DNA of 64,000 nucleotides from Phymatolithon calcareum (GCA_977006965.1 OZ345354.1:1-64000); one strand, 5' to 3'; positions 48,111-59,633 are shown, numbered from the stretch's first letter. The notes: generated by a model not told the origin, from the sequence alone. Made by a program: numbers and translations.

Positions 48111-48275
48111 CCTCAAATACCTATGTTCTGAGTGCATGAACTGTTATTGAAAGCCAGTGGTTTTATTACGAAGACAATTCGTCAAATACCAGTGTTCTCA
48201 CCACACGAAGTGCTCACAGAAGGACATCGGGTGCTTTACAAGAACCGCTCTTCAAATACCTATGGCCACAGGGCA
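48111..48275 (+). repeat. Three degenerate direct repeats, ~70-bp period
   Basis: CTCAAATACCTATGTTCT at 48112, GTCAAATACCAGTGTTCT at 48181 and TTCAAATACCTATGGCCA at 48251 are evenly spaced at 69 and 70 bases, each with a following run of weaker similarity. Confidence 0.55.
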
Positions 48276-48544
48276 CCGATCGCCCTATGAATCTCATATA
48301 CTTCCGCTTGGCGGATGCATGAAGTTTTCTGGGGCCAAATTGTTGCGCCGGAAAAATAGAGGCTATCATACAATTAGCGTACACTGCGAGTTAGCAAAAA
48401 CCTCGCAAGAAATATTTAAGCTAGTATGTAGAGCAATGAGTAGACGATTAAAGTACCACGTGTCCTTTAACGCGATTCCCGCCATGCGTGTGACCCTGAA
48501 GGTTTGCCAAAGTGGGGCAATATTAATTTCGGGGAGTGTATATA

Positions 48545-48595
48545 GCAGAAGGGGAAAGTTATGCAAGGGGAGGAAAACTAGTTCTGGATGTTTCA
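48545..48595 (-). repeat. Dispersed module copy 1 (inverted)
   Basis: AAGGGGAAAGTTATGCAAGG and the next GGAGGAAAAC are the reverse complement, with few changes, of 49055-49108. Together they could be the terminal inverted repeats of a ~565-bp non-autonomous element. Confidence 0.5.
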
Positions 48596-49054
48596 AATAT
48601 TATAATGAAAACGTTGAATGCGTTGTGCACGGTAAACTATGGGAGATTTCGAGCAGAAAAAAATATCTTAAAAGCTTTTGTTGATGCAGTTCGAGACGTG
48701 CCCGTCGCATGTGATCTGCCAGTAAGAACGGCGCTTGAGAAAAGTGTACTACGACATGGACGTTTGTGTGCCTTCACGGTTGGTTGCATGGCGCTGGGAT
48801 CGATGCGTGCGCAGGTGGAAGGTCCGAAATCTTGGGCTCGAATGCATCGTTTGCGCACGGCGCTCTATACACTGCCCACGAACGTTTAATCTGGTAATTT
48901 TCAGCCAGATCCGAAGGGCGCAACATGAGACGTCACAACTTTGGGACGCCAAATGTTCACAACTTCCTCACGGCTTTCTCACATATTTTTATGATGCATT
49001 TTCTCATTTCTGTTCACGCTTCATACAGACCGTATGTGAATCACTTGAGAAAAA

Positions 49055-49108
49055 CGGTATGACATCCGACTTGCTTTCCTCCCGCTGTATAACTTTCCCC
49101 TGATAACA
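49055..49108 (+). repeat. Dispersed module copy 2
   Basis: CGGTATGACATCCGACTTGC, then CTCCCGCTGTATAACTTTCC, then CCTGATA. It is the partner of the inverted copy at 48545 and is similar to the blocks at 52141 and 52388. Confidence 0.55.
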
Positions 49109-49109
49109 G

Positions 49110-50570
49110 TTACTCTCTCGAAAAACTCGTTGACAACAATGCGAAACCATTTCACCGATCAAGTAAAGTACCATATCATATTATACGGTTTACACGACTC
49201 TGTCCGATGATATCATTACGACGGTGCAATTAGCGCGTGTCATACACAGCATACTTGTTTTTATTTCAATTTGTTTGCACTTGATAGTATGTCTGTGAAA
49301 CTTTGTGCATCCCATTCACAGCTCTTTCCACATCGCTGTCTAAAACTATTTCGACATTTTTTATATCGACGTATTTAAACTTCGACGGGCGATGTAAGTG
49401 TAGAAATCATGTTTAGGTAATAATTTGTTCGCCCTGTTGGAACAGCTCCCACTTTATTCTGGCGAATCTGTCATAACATGGCCAATTGAAAAATAGTCGG
49501 AGCCTTCTCCCGACAGTTTAACATCAGCACAAGTGCATATGTTGATGATGTACTGCCGATTTGACCCGTGGTATTAGTATTGTAGCATTTTTTTCCTTTT
49601 GATAAAGAAAAAGTTTAAAAGTTTTCCGTTCGGTTATTAAAACCATATGAGAGGTACGACACGCTCTATATTTCTCATTTCGGCGCACCGGCGCACTGCC
49701 ATGGCTTAAAACTGTCGCCCAACTGCAGCTATCAGCCACATACTGAAGAAGAACCAGTGTGTGGGCTTGAACTCGCTCTCCTAGTTCGCAGTTTAGTTCA
49801 CCCGCAGATGTCTCTTTGTGCTCCCTGGAGCCGCTGAAGCTAGGAGATCTACTGCTATAAGTATAGAAGCGAGAACCCGTTCTGTTGGAAAGTCAATCCT
49901 TGATAACTGGATGTCCAATGTGGGAAGGTCTGGTATCCAGACACTAAGGATATTCTGGAAATTAAATTCAGAATTATATGATACCTCCAGTGTTACACGA
50001 GAATCTACCATCATGGCGGAAAGCCAAAAAACAAACCAAATGTCTTGCATAGGCCTCATCTTCGGGAATTTGGCCGTCATATGCCCCTCGTTGAAGGATT
50101 TGTTAATGTTCAGCCAAGAAGACTGTACAGTATTAGAAAATGACCAGCTGTGATCTCGGCTGAGCGTCAAGCTCACGTGTTAAATATGCTGTGTGAAACT
50201 GGATCGAAAAAGTTTGCAAAACTAAAGCATGCGTCGTGACTCAAGCATTGACAATAGAACCTTAAAATTTATATAAGTATGTGCAGAAACTATATGTTTG
50301 GTGTGTCTCTTATTTTCTGAAAGCCGAAGAGGACTTAATTTACGCTTCGATTCCCTTCAGAGGACCAAATTTGTGTTCGTGTAGGCCATCGAAGCGCGGA
50401 ACACTCACCAAAAGAAACCCTCCGCCGGACAGAGAAAAGCAAAATTTTCTTCGCACCCGAAAACCGTTTTAATATTTTTTACCTTTCTTCTTATGAGTGC
50501 TTATTCCCCTAGCAGTTGGGGGGAAATAGTTCAAAAGGTTGCACAAAACAACAGAATCTCAAATTTGATA
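49110..50570. other. AT-rich, gene-poor stretch
   Basis: Frames of 111-127 codons on opposite strands at 49793-50176 overlap each other and show no known domain. Nothing else was recognised. Confidence 0.3.
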
Positions 50571-50897
50571 TTAGACATTGAAAAGAGGTTCACCATGTTG
50601 TATCATCAGATGGTTAAGGTTAGAAACTGCATGCAAACAAAACGATTGCCCATTATTGTCATGTATAAAACGTTGCCCAACTGCATTAAACTGTTTAAAT
50701 CGCCGATTGCATGTTTCATGTCGTGCACGCGCAATGGCATGGTAGTGCTCATGCACGCGATCGGAAGACTTTGGCTCTTGCTCACAAGTGTCATCTAGAT
50801 ATCCTGAATCTCCAATGACGGTCTCCCTTTCGTCAAGAGCGCCCTTGTGTTGAAGAAAGCATAGGAAGCTCTGCTTTTTTTCCAAAGAAGTTTCCAA
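50571..50897 (-). pseudogene. Harbinger/PIF-type transposase (DDE_Tnp_4), C-terminal fragment
   Basis: The minus strand reads ERETVIGDSGYLDDTC, which holds the second catalytic D in the family's GD.GY motif. IARARHETCNRRFKQFN follows, with the catalytic E in RHE, and then FCLHAVSNLNHLMIQHGEPL, the conserved end (AV..L..L.IE.GEPLF.V). The first catalytic D and the N-terminal half are not found in the sequence upstream on this strand, and no partner Myb-like gene is nearby. It is a 3' remnant of about 100 codons. It belongs to a different transposase family from the pogo-like element. Confidence 0.75.
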
Positions 50898-50899
50898 TT

Positions 50900-52140
50900 G
50901 AATTTCTGCGCAATGACAGGTTGTGCCATTACGTAGAAATTCTCGTAAATTTCAAATAGTTTCTACAGTGTAATCGCCTGGCACCACGTGGGGAAGTTTA
51001 CTTCTTGCCTGAAGAGAATCATCACGTATTTCTTTTTCTGTGGCAACTTGTGCACCAAAGCGCAAAACGTGCTCCGAGAGGCCCCATTGTCAGAGAAATC
51101 ATATTTTAACAAGCTTTTCAACATTTAGTAAGAGACGGTGTATACCTTCAAAGACAAACTTTCCATAACTAGATATCGCTCGCATTTGCACTTGGCAAAA
51201 ATTAGGACACGTAAAGAAAAACTTTGTAAAAGATTGCCCTCGAAAAGCCGAACAACGTTGGCCAGAATTTACGATTGTGAACAAATTTGATTTTTTGGAT
51301 TGGCCAACTTTTGTGCGAAAAATAGGCATTTCTAAATTTTTTTCTTTCACACTTAAAAAGTACGAAAACATGGCAAGCAGAACCTTTTTATTTTTCCTAT
51401 TCTTAGACTTCGGCAGGACGTTAATACTGTTACCTAATTGCAGCACAATTTTTCTCTGCCTGCGACTCGTCAATAAACGATTCCACCCTAAACAACTGCG
51501 GTGGTTCCACAATTGGCGAGTCCACGCGGACGACCAGAATGTTGGACTCTTTTCTTCACAATTCAATTATTCTGCGCCATACTATTGCACTGTATTTAGC
51601 TTGGACCACTTGTGCAATGCGGAAACTCCACTCTCGAAACGTCTCGTTGCATGAGATTAGGATAAAACACCGCGTCAGACTCTTCACCGCAAACGGGCAC
51701 ACCCGGTATTCGAGCCCAGTACTTTTCTCTTTGCCGCATATGCGAAACTCCGGAGGCTAATTAACGACTCTAGCACAGGTGTGTCCCAATAGGCAAGATA
51801 TAAGCTACGCTCTTACCAGTCGCAGACCAAAGAGTTGCGGGGACATCTTAGCAGCCACCTAGATGTTGTTTGTACACCGAAAAGATGATAACTCTGCAAG
51901 CCTAATGCACTGCACGAATATCAAACTTCTGTCTTGTATTTGTTGTGCACCGGCATTGAAGAAGTACATCGTTGTTCAGCAAATGCAAGCCATGAATCAA
52001 ACTCACCGGAGTAAACTTCTGACGCTATTTATAGAACTTTTGAATTGCACGTACATTATGCCACTAGATCTTCTTCTACTCGGTTCTATCAATTAACTCC
52101 GAGCGCAAATTTTTCAGTATAATCTTTTAAACTTAAAAAA
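50900..52140. other. AT-rich, gene-poor stretch
   Basis: Short frames only. No family resemblance was seen on either strand. Confidence 0.35.
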
Positions 52141-52179
52141 CTTGCTCTCATCCCCTGTAAAACTTTCCCCTGATATCAT
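52141..52179 (+). repeat. Dispersed module copy 3
   Basis: CTTGCTCTCATCCCCTGTAA then AACTTTCCCCTGATATCA. It is close to the 3' part of copy 2. Confidence 0.55.
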
Positions 52180-52387
52180 GTTGGGGAACTGTACAGTAGA
52201 CCAAACCGTTCTCTAAGTTAAAAAAATAGAAATCAGAGATTCCCTATGCTCGACGCGTTTCTCGGTACAAAATAACTAGAATTCAGGTTGGCGGCGAAGC
52301 TTTGTCTACAATTTTTGATACAGCCATGTCCTCATAATTCGCTATGCACAAGGCGCGCCTCCTTTTTTTAGAACGTTTGTTACTAAG

Positions 52388-52437
52388 CGGTATGACACCG
52401 GGTTTTTCGCTCCTCCCGACCGTGATATTCCCCTGGT
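52388..52437 (+). repeat. Dispersed module copy 4
   Basis: CGGTATGACACCGGGTTTTT, then CGCTCCTCCC, then ATTCCCCTGG. It matches the 5' part of copy 2 best. Confidence 0.45.
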
Positions 52438-52439
52438 GC

Positions 52440-54220
52440 CACCCTTATCTCTTTTCATGCCATGCTGCAGCCCTGGTGACTGCCTTTTGTCGGCATTAAG
52501 ATCGACTCCTCGACAACAGCAGTGGGTCAACGCTCGAAGACGGTAGTGAGCCGCCACCGACACTGTATTTCCCTTATTCGTAATGTAATCTCCTTTCACT
52601 TCACATATGCATCTTACCTTGCTAATCGAACTGTATGATACTGACGGACTCTGGCGATACAGTACAGTACTGACCAAGTGGGATGGACGGGATGCTTTGG
52701 AAAGTTGTGCAGACATGCAGTCTATTATATATAATTTTCGAAGGCCCATGACGTCTAATTATGTAAAAAGTCATTCAGCATGCGTGCAACTCCGGTGCAC
52801 CCCAGTATAGATACGTATCAGCAGGAAAATGAGACGACTAGCTAATTTATAATTGCAATCACGCGCAGTACAGTATCCTTATCAAAGTTTTTTCCAGTGC
52901 CTCAAGTGCTCTGAGAGCGCCAGTTTGTTAGGTGGCAGACTGAGGGAAATATTTCTTGGGATGAGTCTCTCAAATGAAACATACTGTACAGTAGTGCATG
53001 GCATCCATGACCGCCACGGTCGAACTGTAACTGAGAAGGTGCGCTCAGGCGGGGAGAAATTTACATGACGCTTCCAAGTACCGTGCCATACCTTCACTGT
53101 ACCCACATCAGTCCCCGGGCCTCTTTTCGAGCGAGATTGGATTAAAACGTGACAGTTAACCCATTCATGATGAAGACTATAGAGCTGATTTTATATTTCT
53201 TGCGATGAATTTCAATTGAAATCATTGTGATTGCCCTTCCTTGCATGTACGATTCTCATGTTACTGTAGATTGTGGTGTGGAAAAGCAGTTTAAAAATGT
53301 ACTAGAATATACAACACATATTTTCGAACACGGCCATGGTGGGTGGAGAAGGTGCGGCAGCGGTGAGACGCTCATGCCTTAAATTAGGCCCGAATCAAAA
53401 CAGAACATCTGCTGCTCGTTCATGAACTTTTTCCGCAACTGCAGTACTGCAATGACCCTGATTCGTGTGCCAAAATTACATACACCTGTGGTACAGTAGC
53501 TCAGAGCTCTCTGGTTCCACGCGACGGCGCACACGAAGTGCCCGGGGGATGAGTCTTGTCCCCATATTCTGCCATCAGAACGAGCAAAAGTTACATGATT
53601 CCTGGAATTGCCAAAGCATCGGCGAATGCACTGCATGATTGCATGAAGGTGCTCTTCCCCGTCCTGGGTAGGCGCGAGAGCACCTGTAGACATTCCCGAT
53701 TATTCATCAAGCCAGTCATTTGAGCGGAGGATGAAGAAATGCGTACAGTACGCTTTCCGTCTGCTCTTCCCATGAGAGTGATTACATGCCCCATGTACAG
53801 GACGGAGATATCGGCGAGAGCGGTTTAGGTGACGTTGAGGAAGCGGTGGCATTCGGTGTCGTGCTCTGTGGACGTCATAATGATAGCGATGTTACCTTTT
53901 ACATTGAATTAAGTTAAGTTTGGACACTCATAGGTGATGTGAAATGTCGCACTACCATGGGACTGTTGTGCATGGGTTAGCTCGAACGAGCGTTGATGAC
54001 CCTCTTCAAGTGTGTTTGAATTATCATCAGCTTGTCTCGAGAGATCCTACTTGTTAATCACGGAAATTACTCCCAGTCGAGCTGCAAATGTTTCTCGCAT
54101 AATTTTAAATTATGCACGAAAATTCAAAGAAGTATCATCTTTCATCAGTCTTGCACGTCAATCGCAGGCATATGGAAGCAATTTTGCTCCAATGTCGTTG
54201 CCGATCCGTGCACGCATGCT
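52440..54220. other. Gene-poor stretch
   Basis: Nothing assigned. Frames here are under 140 codons and lack motifs. Confidence 0.35.
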
Positions 54221-54275
54221 ATCAAGCATGGACCGTATTTGAGTGACAGTCACTCAAATACGGTCCATGCTTGAT
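54221..54275. repeat. 55-bp near-perfect palindrome
   Basis: Two 27-base arms are perfect reverse complements around a single central A (54248). The left arm starts ATCAAGCATGGACCGTATTT and ends GAGTGAC. Symmetry stops exactly at both ends. It can extrude as a cruciform or fold as a long RNA hairpin. Confidence 0.95.
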
Positions 54276-54511
54276 CATCGATGTAAAAATTGGAAAAATG
54301 GACGTGCACTGTCATCCCTGATTTCGAATTTGAATCATAAGACTGGAATCTCACCAAAACTTGAGTGTCCACCACAGCGGCATTAATTTCGGTTTTTTCC
54401 GTAGATTATTATTTACACTACATTTCAATAAGAAAAATGTCTTTAGAGAAAATTTTCATGAAAAAGAGTCTTACAAGAGTTTTCAGGTCACGTAGTGAAG
54501 AATATGAGCCT

Positions 54512-54795
54512 TGCAATGGCACCAAAAATATTTGTAAATTTAAGACACACGCCGTGACCTCTATCGAGAACAATCCTTATACAGTGTCCTAGTGGTAAGA
54601 GTAAGCGCTTTGGAAGATTGTGCGCCACCGCCGTGAAAACCCGTGGAAAAAAATTGCTGTAGAATAAGTAGTCTTAGAATCATAATACACACTTTAGATT
54701 TGTAATTCTGTTCTCTCATTTTATTCATGTTCTCGCGTGCGAGCACTTTCACCTTTGGGAGCTTTCCAAGATATTTCGAAAGATACTACTCTTAT
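54512..54795 (+). repeat. SINE-like repeat with tRNA-type head, copy 1
   Basis: The A-box-like TCCTAGTGGTAAGAGTAAGC (54588-54607) is followed by GCTTTGGAAGATTGTGCGCC and, after a more variable part, GTTCTCGCGTGCGAGCAC, TTTCCAAG and TTCGAAAGATACTACT. The same order of blocks occurs at 57518-57753. The head resembles a tRNA D-arm and anticodon arm, as in tRNA-derived SINEs. There is no tRNA fold and no clear B box. It has no coding role. Confidence 0.5.
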
Positions 54796-56270
54796 CGTCC
54801 AGGCCCATGATTACTGAAAAGGTAGAGTTCTTCGCAGGAGTAAGAACTTCTTTCGTGTATGTACAGCATCGGCTTTGCTCTTATGAACGTATTATATTGA
54901 GTTTATGATTTTTTTGATAGCAATGCCACACTCGTTCAAACTTATTTTTTCCTTTTTACGCTTTCGCCTCTCTATGATCAGACATTTTCTGGATGACTCA
55001 TAAACCGGACTAGGTAATAGCTCTTACCAAACCCCGTGCCGACTTTACGTCTTCTCGTGTTGGTAGAGATTGCCTTCCTATTCCCATCTCAGATTCATCT
55101 AAGTGAGGACATTATTAGACATTACTGTAGAATCATCAAACGACTGTTTGTACAATAATAGAACATTTTATGAAGCTGTTTTCGTGACTAGAAACACATC
55201 CTCGGGTATTACTGAGGAGCTTTTGTTTTTGCGCGCATGTGTAATGGTTTGCTACGCAATAGATCACGCACCTTTACAGTCCAACGAATCTTGCACCTTT
55301 AATGTTCAGCTTTGATTTGCGAAAGGCAGATCCGCCACCGATCACAATTTTCCTTAGATATGGCATCTTCTTGAAACCACTTTCGCGTGCCCTCGCACGT
55401 TTTTCGATTGTCAATATCGCGAGATATTAACAAATATTCGCCAATAACATTTCGTCCTTGAATTTCTATGTCAATATATTATTGGCGCTCCAAGACTACT
55501 TAGAGCCAATCAAACGGTTTACGTGAAGTGGATAGAAGGATTTCCTTTTTTCTACTTTTTTCCAGAGACCGTGCTGATATCGGCGCACTAGATTCCCGGT
55601 AACGCAGACTTACGCACTTGGTATCGTTAGAAAAGAATCATCTTAACGAGATGATCGTATCCAAGAACGTAAAATGTGCGTTAACAGGAACAAGGAGAGC
55701 CCGAAGCTGGGCAACACGACCAAAAATATTTACAAAATGGGATTGCAAAATTAGGAGAGCCAAATTGGAGATCCATTTCTGTTTGACAATTTAGAATCTT
55801 CTTTTGTAGTTACTTTTCGGATGGGCGCGCGAGCTTGGTGCACCAACTTCGTGTTTGCGCAGACTTGCGCCATTGGTACCGTTGCGAAGCTCTCACGGAG
55901 AGGCGTCCGACAGTACAAACGACGTTAGTCTACGTTGCGAGCACGTTTTGCTCCACATCTCGCGCGCCCAAAAAAATAGGAAGCTTGTGGTAGATTATCT
56001 GGCCTCACTTGCAATGGATCCCCTGGCCGGGGCACCATGTTTGAAGAAACCGCTCTCTCGACGTGGGTCGTCCAGAACGGTCATTTTCCCACGGCCGGAG
56101 GATCCAATCGTGTTGAAAAGAAATTAAAATTTCCGCCCGCGGGACGCAGATCCACCCGGAATTATGATAGGGACAAACATTGTTTTAATATGATTAAACT
56201 AGGATTTGGTCGATTGTTTGAGTAAGTGGCTCATTTTGGACTCAGAAGTCACGAAAGAATATAGCTAGCT
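54796..56270. other. Gene-poor stretch
   Basis: No recognisable gene. TTTTTGC-rich and AT-rich text with frames below 95 codons. Confidence 0.35.
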
Positions 56271-56276
56271 ATCAAG

Positions 56277-56366
56277 TGTGAATGGGGAAAGCTGGAAACG
56301 TTCTTAAGAAGGGCAAAATAGGTGATTCCAGCTATCCCGGCCACATATATATATAGGATGGCACGA
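56277..56366 (+). repeat. Direct repeat with TATATATA, copy 1
   Basis: TGTGAATGGGGAAAGCTGGA ... GGTGATTCCAGC ... CCCGGCCACATATATATATA. It matches 56425-56500 at an offset of 148. Confidence 0.65.
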
Positions 56367-56424
56367 AAGTGGGACAGCAGGGAAGTCAGTTGGAGTGCGG
56401 AACTAGTGGTTCCTAGCTATTCCG

Positions 56425-56500
56425 TGTGAATCGGGACAGCTGGAAAGGTTCTGAAAGAGAAGAAAGGGTGATTCTAGCCACCCCGGCCTCATATATATTA
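56425..56500 (+). repeat. Direct repeat with TATATATA, copy 2
   Basis: TGTGAATCGGGACAGCTGGA ... GGTGATTCTAGC ... CCCGGCCTCATATATATTAG. Second copy of 56277-56366. Confidence 0.65.
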
Positions 56501-56785
56501 GTCCTCGAGTGCGGCCATAAGAGAAGGGCTCCTCGAAATCCCGCTATACTTATGCCTGTCGCGTTGAACGCCAAGAGCCATCATAGCGAATATACGCGCA
56601 CTCCGAGCATACCTCTCGAGTGATCGATTCCCACGTTGGTCGTCGTTGAGGAACTGAAAAGTCTTTTCCTTCTCTAGTGTTCCGCCTGGGCTAATATCCA
56701 CCAAGGTGGACCGAAAACTGTCCACCGCGCGAAAAGCTCTCACGCTTCGACAAACAGCTGCTCTACCGTTTGCGACGACACAAGA

Positions 56786-57166
56786 TCAGACTCGAAAGCA
56801 CCTTCCACGGCCACTGAGATGCCATTCATTGTCAAAAGAGAGGCCGACGGGGTCAAGACGCTCTTTGCGCTTGGCGAGGCTGTCAAAACCGTTCTTTTTG
56901 CGATCACATACAACCCGAACATACGTCAGCGATACTTCTGCAGGGTTGTAGCTGGCAGCCGCAACGGTGATGTCAGAATCACCATCTCGGCGGCGATCTT
57001 TCCCGGCCGCAGCATCTTCGATCAGTAAAATTTTTTTTTGTTTTTGGCACAACGACGTTCTCAAACATCGAACTTTCTTTCGCGAAATGCTTGTCTTGTG
57101 CACCGTACTGCTGTGACTCGGCAAAGTGCTGTCGCCTTCAAGCAGAATGTAGCATTTCGGACACAA
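56786..57166 (-). CDS. Possible coding fragment, unknown
   Basis: A minus-strand frame of 126 codons. The part GKDRRRDGDSDITVAAASYN, then LTYVRVVCDRKK and RLDPVGLSFDNEW has protein-like composition, and a competing plus frame of 69 codons overlaps it. I recognise no family. It could be an exon of a host gene, a retroelement remnant or chance. Confidence 0.2.
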   Translation of the reverse strand: MCPKCYILLEGDSTLPSHSSTVHKTSISRKKVRCLRTSLCQKQKKILLIEDAAAGKDRRRDGDSDITVAAASYNPAEVSLTYVRVVCDRKKNGFDSLAKRKERLDPVGLSFDNEWHLSGRGRCFRV

Positions 57167-57517
57167 CTTACCTTATGAAATGTGCATCGACTTTTCTTGT
57201 CTCAGTGGCGTATGACACACCACCAATTTTTAATCCCCATTCTATATTCAAAATTTCCAGAACAGAGAACCTGTACTGGAAATGGTGCGAGCCAACGAGA
57301 ATTTACTGATTCCTGTGCTGGAATTGGTGCGAACCAACTACAACTTACTTATGCCATGATGGTACTTCTAATTCGTGGTGCTTCATCCACAGTACTTGTA
57401 ATTGGTGACCATTCACAGAGAAACATAACCATTTGTAAAAAATCGCAAAGCTCTTTTTCATTGGCCATTTGGAAAGTATGAATATTTCTTATTATTTTCA
57501 GGGCGTTTTTTCGCGGC

Positions 57518-57753
57518 AATGGCACACCATCTTCCCGCTTGTGCACTCTTATGCACTGCACGCCGTTCAGGGCGATATCGAGCACTGAAAATAATGGCGT
57601 ACTACGGGTGAGAGTGCACGCTTTGGAAGATTGTGCGCCACTTTTCTCGCATGTTATTCGTGACGATGGCGCATAATGTTCTCGCGCGCACACACTTACA
57701 CTCTTGGCACTTTTCGAAAGCGCTTGGAAAGATCATTCGAACGGTACCACTTC
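57518..57753 (+). repeat. SINE-like repeat with tRNA-type head, copy 2
   Basis: GGGTGAGAGTGCACGCTTTG (57606-57625), then GAAGATTGTGCGCCAC, GTTCTCGCGCGC, CTTTTCGAAAGCGC and ATTCGAACGGTACCACTT. It is shorter than copy 1 in the middle part. Confidence 0.5.
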
Positions 57754-58860
57754 CATCGACGTGTGCACGAGATAAAATAAACCCATCTCGGACCGACCGA
57801 CAAAAAACTATCTCGAGTACTGGGAGACTTAGATGCAAGCAGAATTTCGTATTAACTTGCAATCTTAAAAAACCAATAAAATAGGGCATCTGAGCGGGTC
57901 TTAGAAGGTGACTCGAATCCTGCCACAAAAATATGAAAATTCCAACATATGCTCTTATCCCGCCCATCTCAGCCTGCGAAAATGATACCATTTTCGCAGA
58001 TTTCTCAGAACAATCAAAAGCGTGGGAGAAACGAGCCACTCCTCTTGTTTTTCAATTAAAATTTTTTATCCGGTGGGCTACGAGCCAGTGGAAAGTATAA
58101 AGGTAGTCACGTGTCTGGGGAAGAAGGCGCATGACACCGACATGACTGAAATGGGCTCAGAAAACGTTTTATAGATTGCTGAATACATCGGAAGAGCTTT
58201 TGTGGGACTGTGGCAGAATGTGAACAACTTTCTGTTTTCCGTCAATGTAGGCACCTATTCACCGAACCGTTAAGAATGGAGACGGAGAAGAGCATCATGA
58301 CAGGAACGTGCTCCAAACATGTTTTTTAGAACTGGAAAGGTGTGAGAAAGAGTTTGCAGTTGCTCAGGACGTATTGGCGGAGTTTGAACTTTTTTTCAAG
58401 GTGGAGAAGAGGGTGGAGGACATTGACATACCGGAGATGATTGCGAAACGTGTTTTCGAGGCGCAGAAGGTGTGGGGAGATTCTTTGTAGATGTTTGGGC
58501 GAAATGGAGGAGTTTGAATTCTTGGTCAAGGTAGTGACCTCCTTTGCGTGAAAGAGGGGCACTCCAAGATGTCAATAATGACGGTAAAACATGGTGTGGA
58601 GGGCAATTAACGAGATGGGTAAGTGATTTCACGGTGTAGATACTATTGGGAGTTGCTGAGGAAGTTTGAGTTTCTGGGTCCTGGATTCCAGGCTGACATC
58701 ACATGCTGCGACTTCTGGGTCCTCAAAACGCGAAGACCCGGAAGTTTCTTTTTCAAAGAAGCTAAATAGAAACTGAGGGCGTTTATGAGTACAGTGCAAG
58801 AGTTGGATTCAGAAATCTTGTAAGAATATAGTTCTGAAATGTAAAAATATGTTGACTCGT
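57754..58860. other. Gene-poor stretch with a short hairpin
   Basis: A 10-bp perfect hairpin TGCGAAAATG-ATAC-CATTTTCGCA lies at 57975-57998. At 58308-58490 a + frame of 60 codons (ERCEKEFAVAQDVLAEFELF) is followed by two similar stretches in other phases. Not recognised. Confidence 0.3.
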
Positions 58861-58869
58861 ATGTTCCAA

Positions 58870-59455
58870 TCCTCCACATCTCCCTTCCATTGCGACAATA
58901 CCAGTGGTAGCGCCGATCGGCGGATCGACGCCACTAAGTAGTTCAGGAACGGTGGGCCGTTGAGGCCGTGCAAGGCTCCAGCGATTGGTCTCTCCCGATG
59001 GAGTATAGTGGCTGAGCAAACAACAAAATACACACACGGACTTGGGGTCCAATCGCAAGAGGACACCAACGTCCGTACGCAGACACAGGGGCGAAGGTCC
59101 TAGGACCGAGGCTTGACCGACGGCGCAGAGTCGAGGTCGTACGTGAGTCCTTCCCTGAGGCGAAAGGTCCGCGAAGGTTGGAACTGAAAACGGTCGATCG
59201 GGACCAAACACGGGTTGTCACTTTTACTGAGGGCTGGCGGCCAAAAGCCCGCCATATACTATCAAAGCGGTCTTATCATACTAGAAATAAACCTAAACGG
59301 AGTGGACGACGGAGTCGAGGGCACATTGTGTAAGCCCATGTGGGCCGTAATTGGTCGGAGAAAAGCAAGGCCTCAGGGCCACCCATCCATACTACTACAC
59401 CGTCTCCTCCTTAAAGCCGCAGCATTCGGAGAGGCAGACGAGTCAGCAGGGACAA
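58870..59455 (-). repeat. Candidate LTR of the Ty3/gypsy element
   Basis: On the minus strand a purine-rich tract (GAAGTGAAGGGGTAAGGG, about 59453-59470) is followed by TGTCCC. About 180 bases on comes a TATA-like TAGTATATGG (near 59265), then a long non-coding C/G-rich leader. A sharp change to AT-rich DNA occurs near 58870. This is the layout of a polypurine tract plus 3' LTR. The second LTR would lie outside the window, so identity cannot be tested here. Confidence 0.35.
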
Positions 59456-59633
59456 GGCCCTTACCCCTTCACTTCGAAACGGCGTTCATTTCGCCCGAGG
59501 AGTCCTTTTAGAATGCCAGAATTGCAGAAAAAGGGGCATATTTCGAGCGAGTGCTCTTCATCAAGGTTCAGCTCTGACCGTTCCTCCTCGAAGAAAACGT
59601 CCACCTGTTCCCCGACAAGACGCGTGCTGCGTC
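59351..59633 (+). pseudogene. Possible Gag-like zinc knuckle region
   Basis: A basic stretch with SKRRSFRPRSPF is followed by CQNC in one phase (59514-59525) and KKGHISSEC in the next. With a one-base correction this has CCHC spacing (C-x2-C-x4-H-x4-C), the RNA-binding knuckle of retroelement Gag. It is encoded on +, opposite to the pol gene. It could be chance, since it needs two phase changes in about 15 bases. Confidence 0.3.

Noticed and set aside
52342-52749. A 135-codon minus frame
   Set aside because: It overlaps the dispersed module at 52388 and has no protein-like motif or codon bias.
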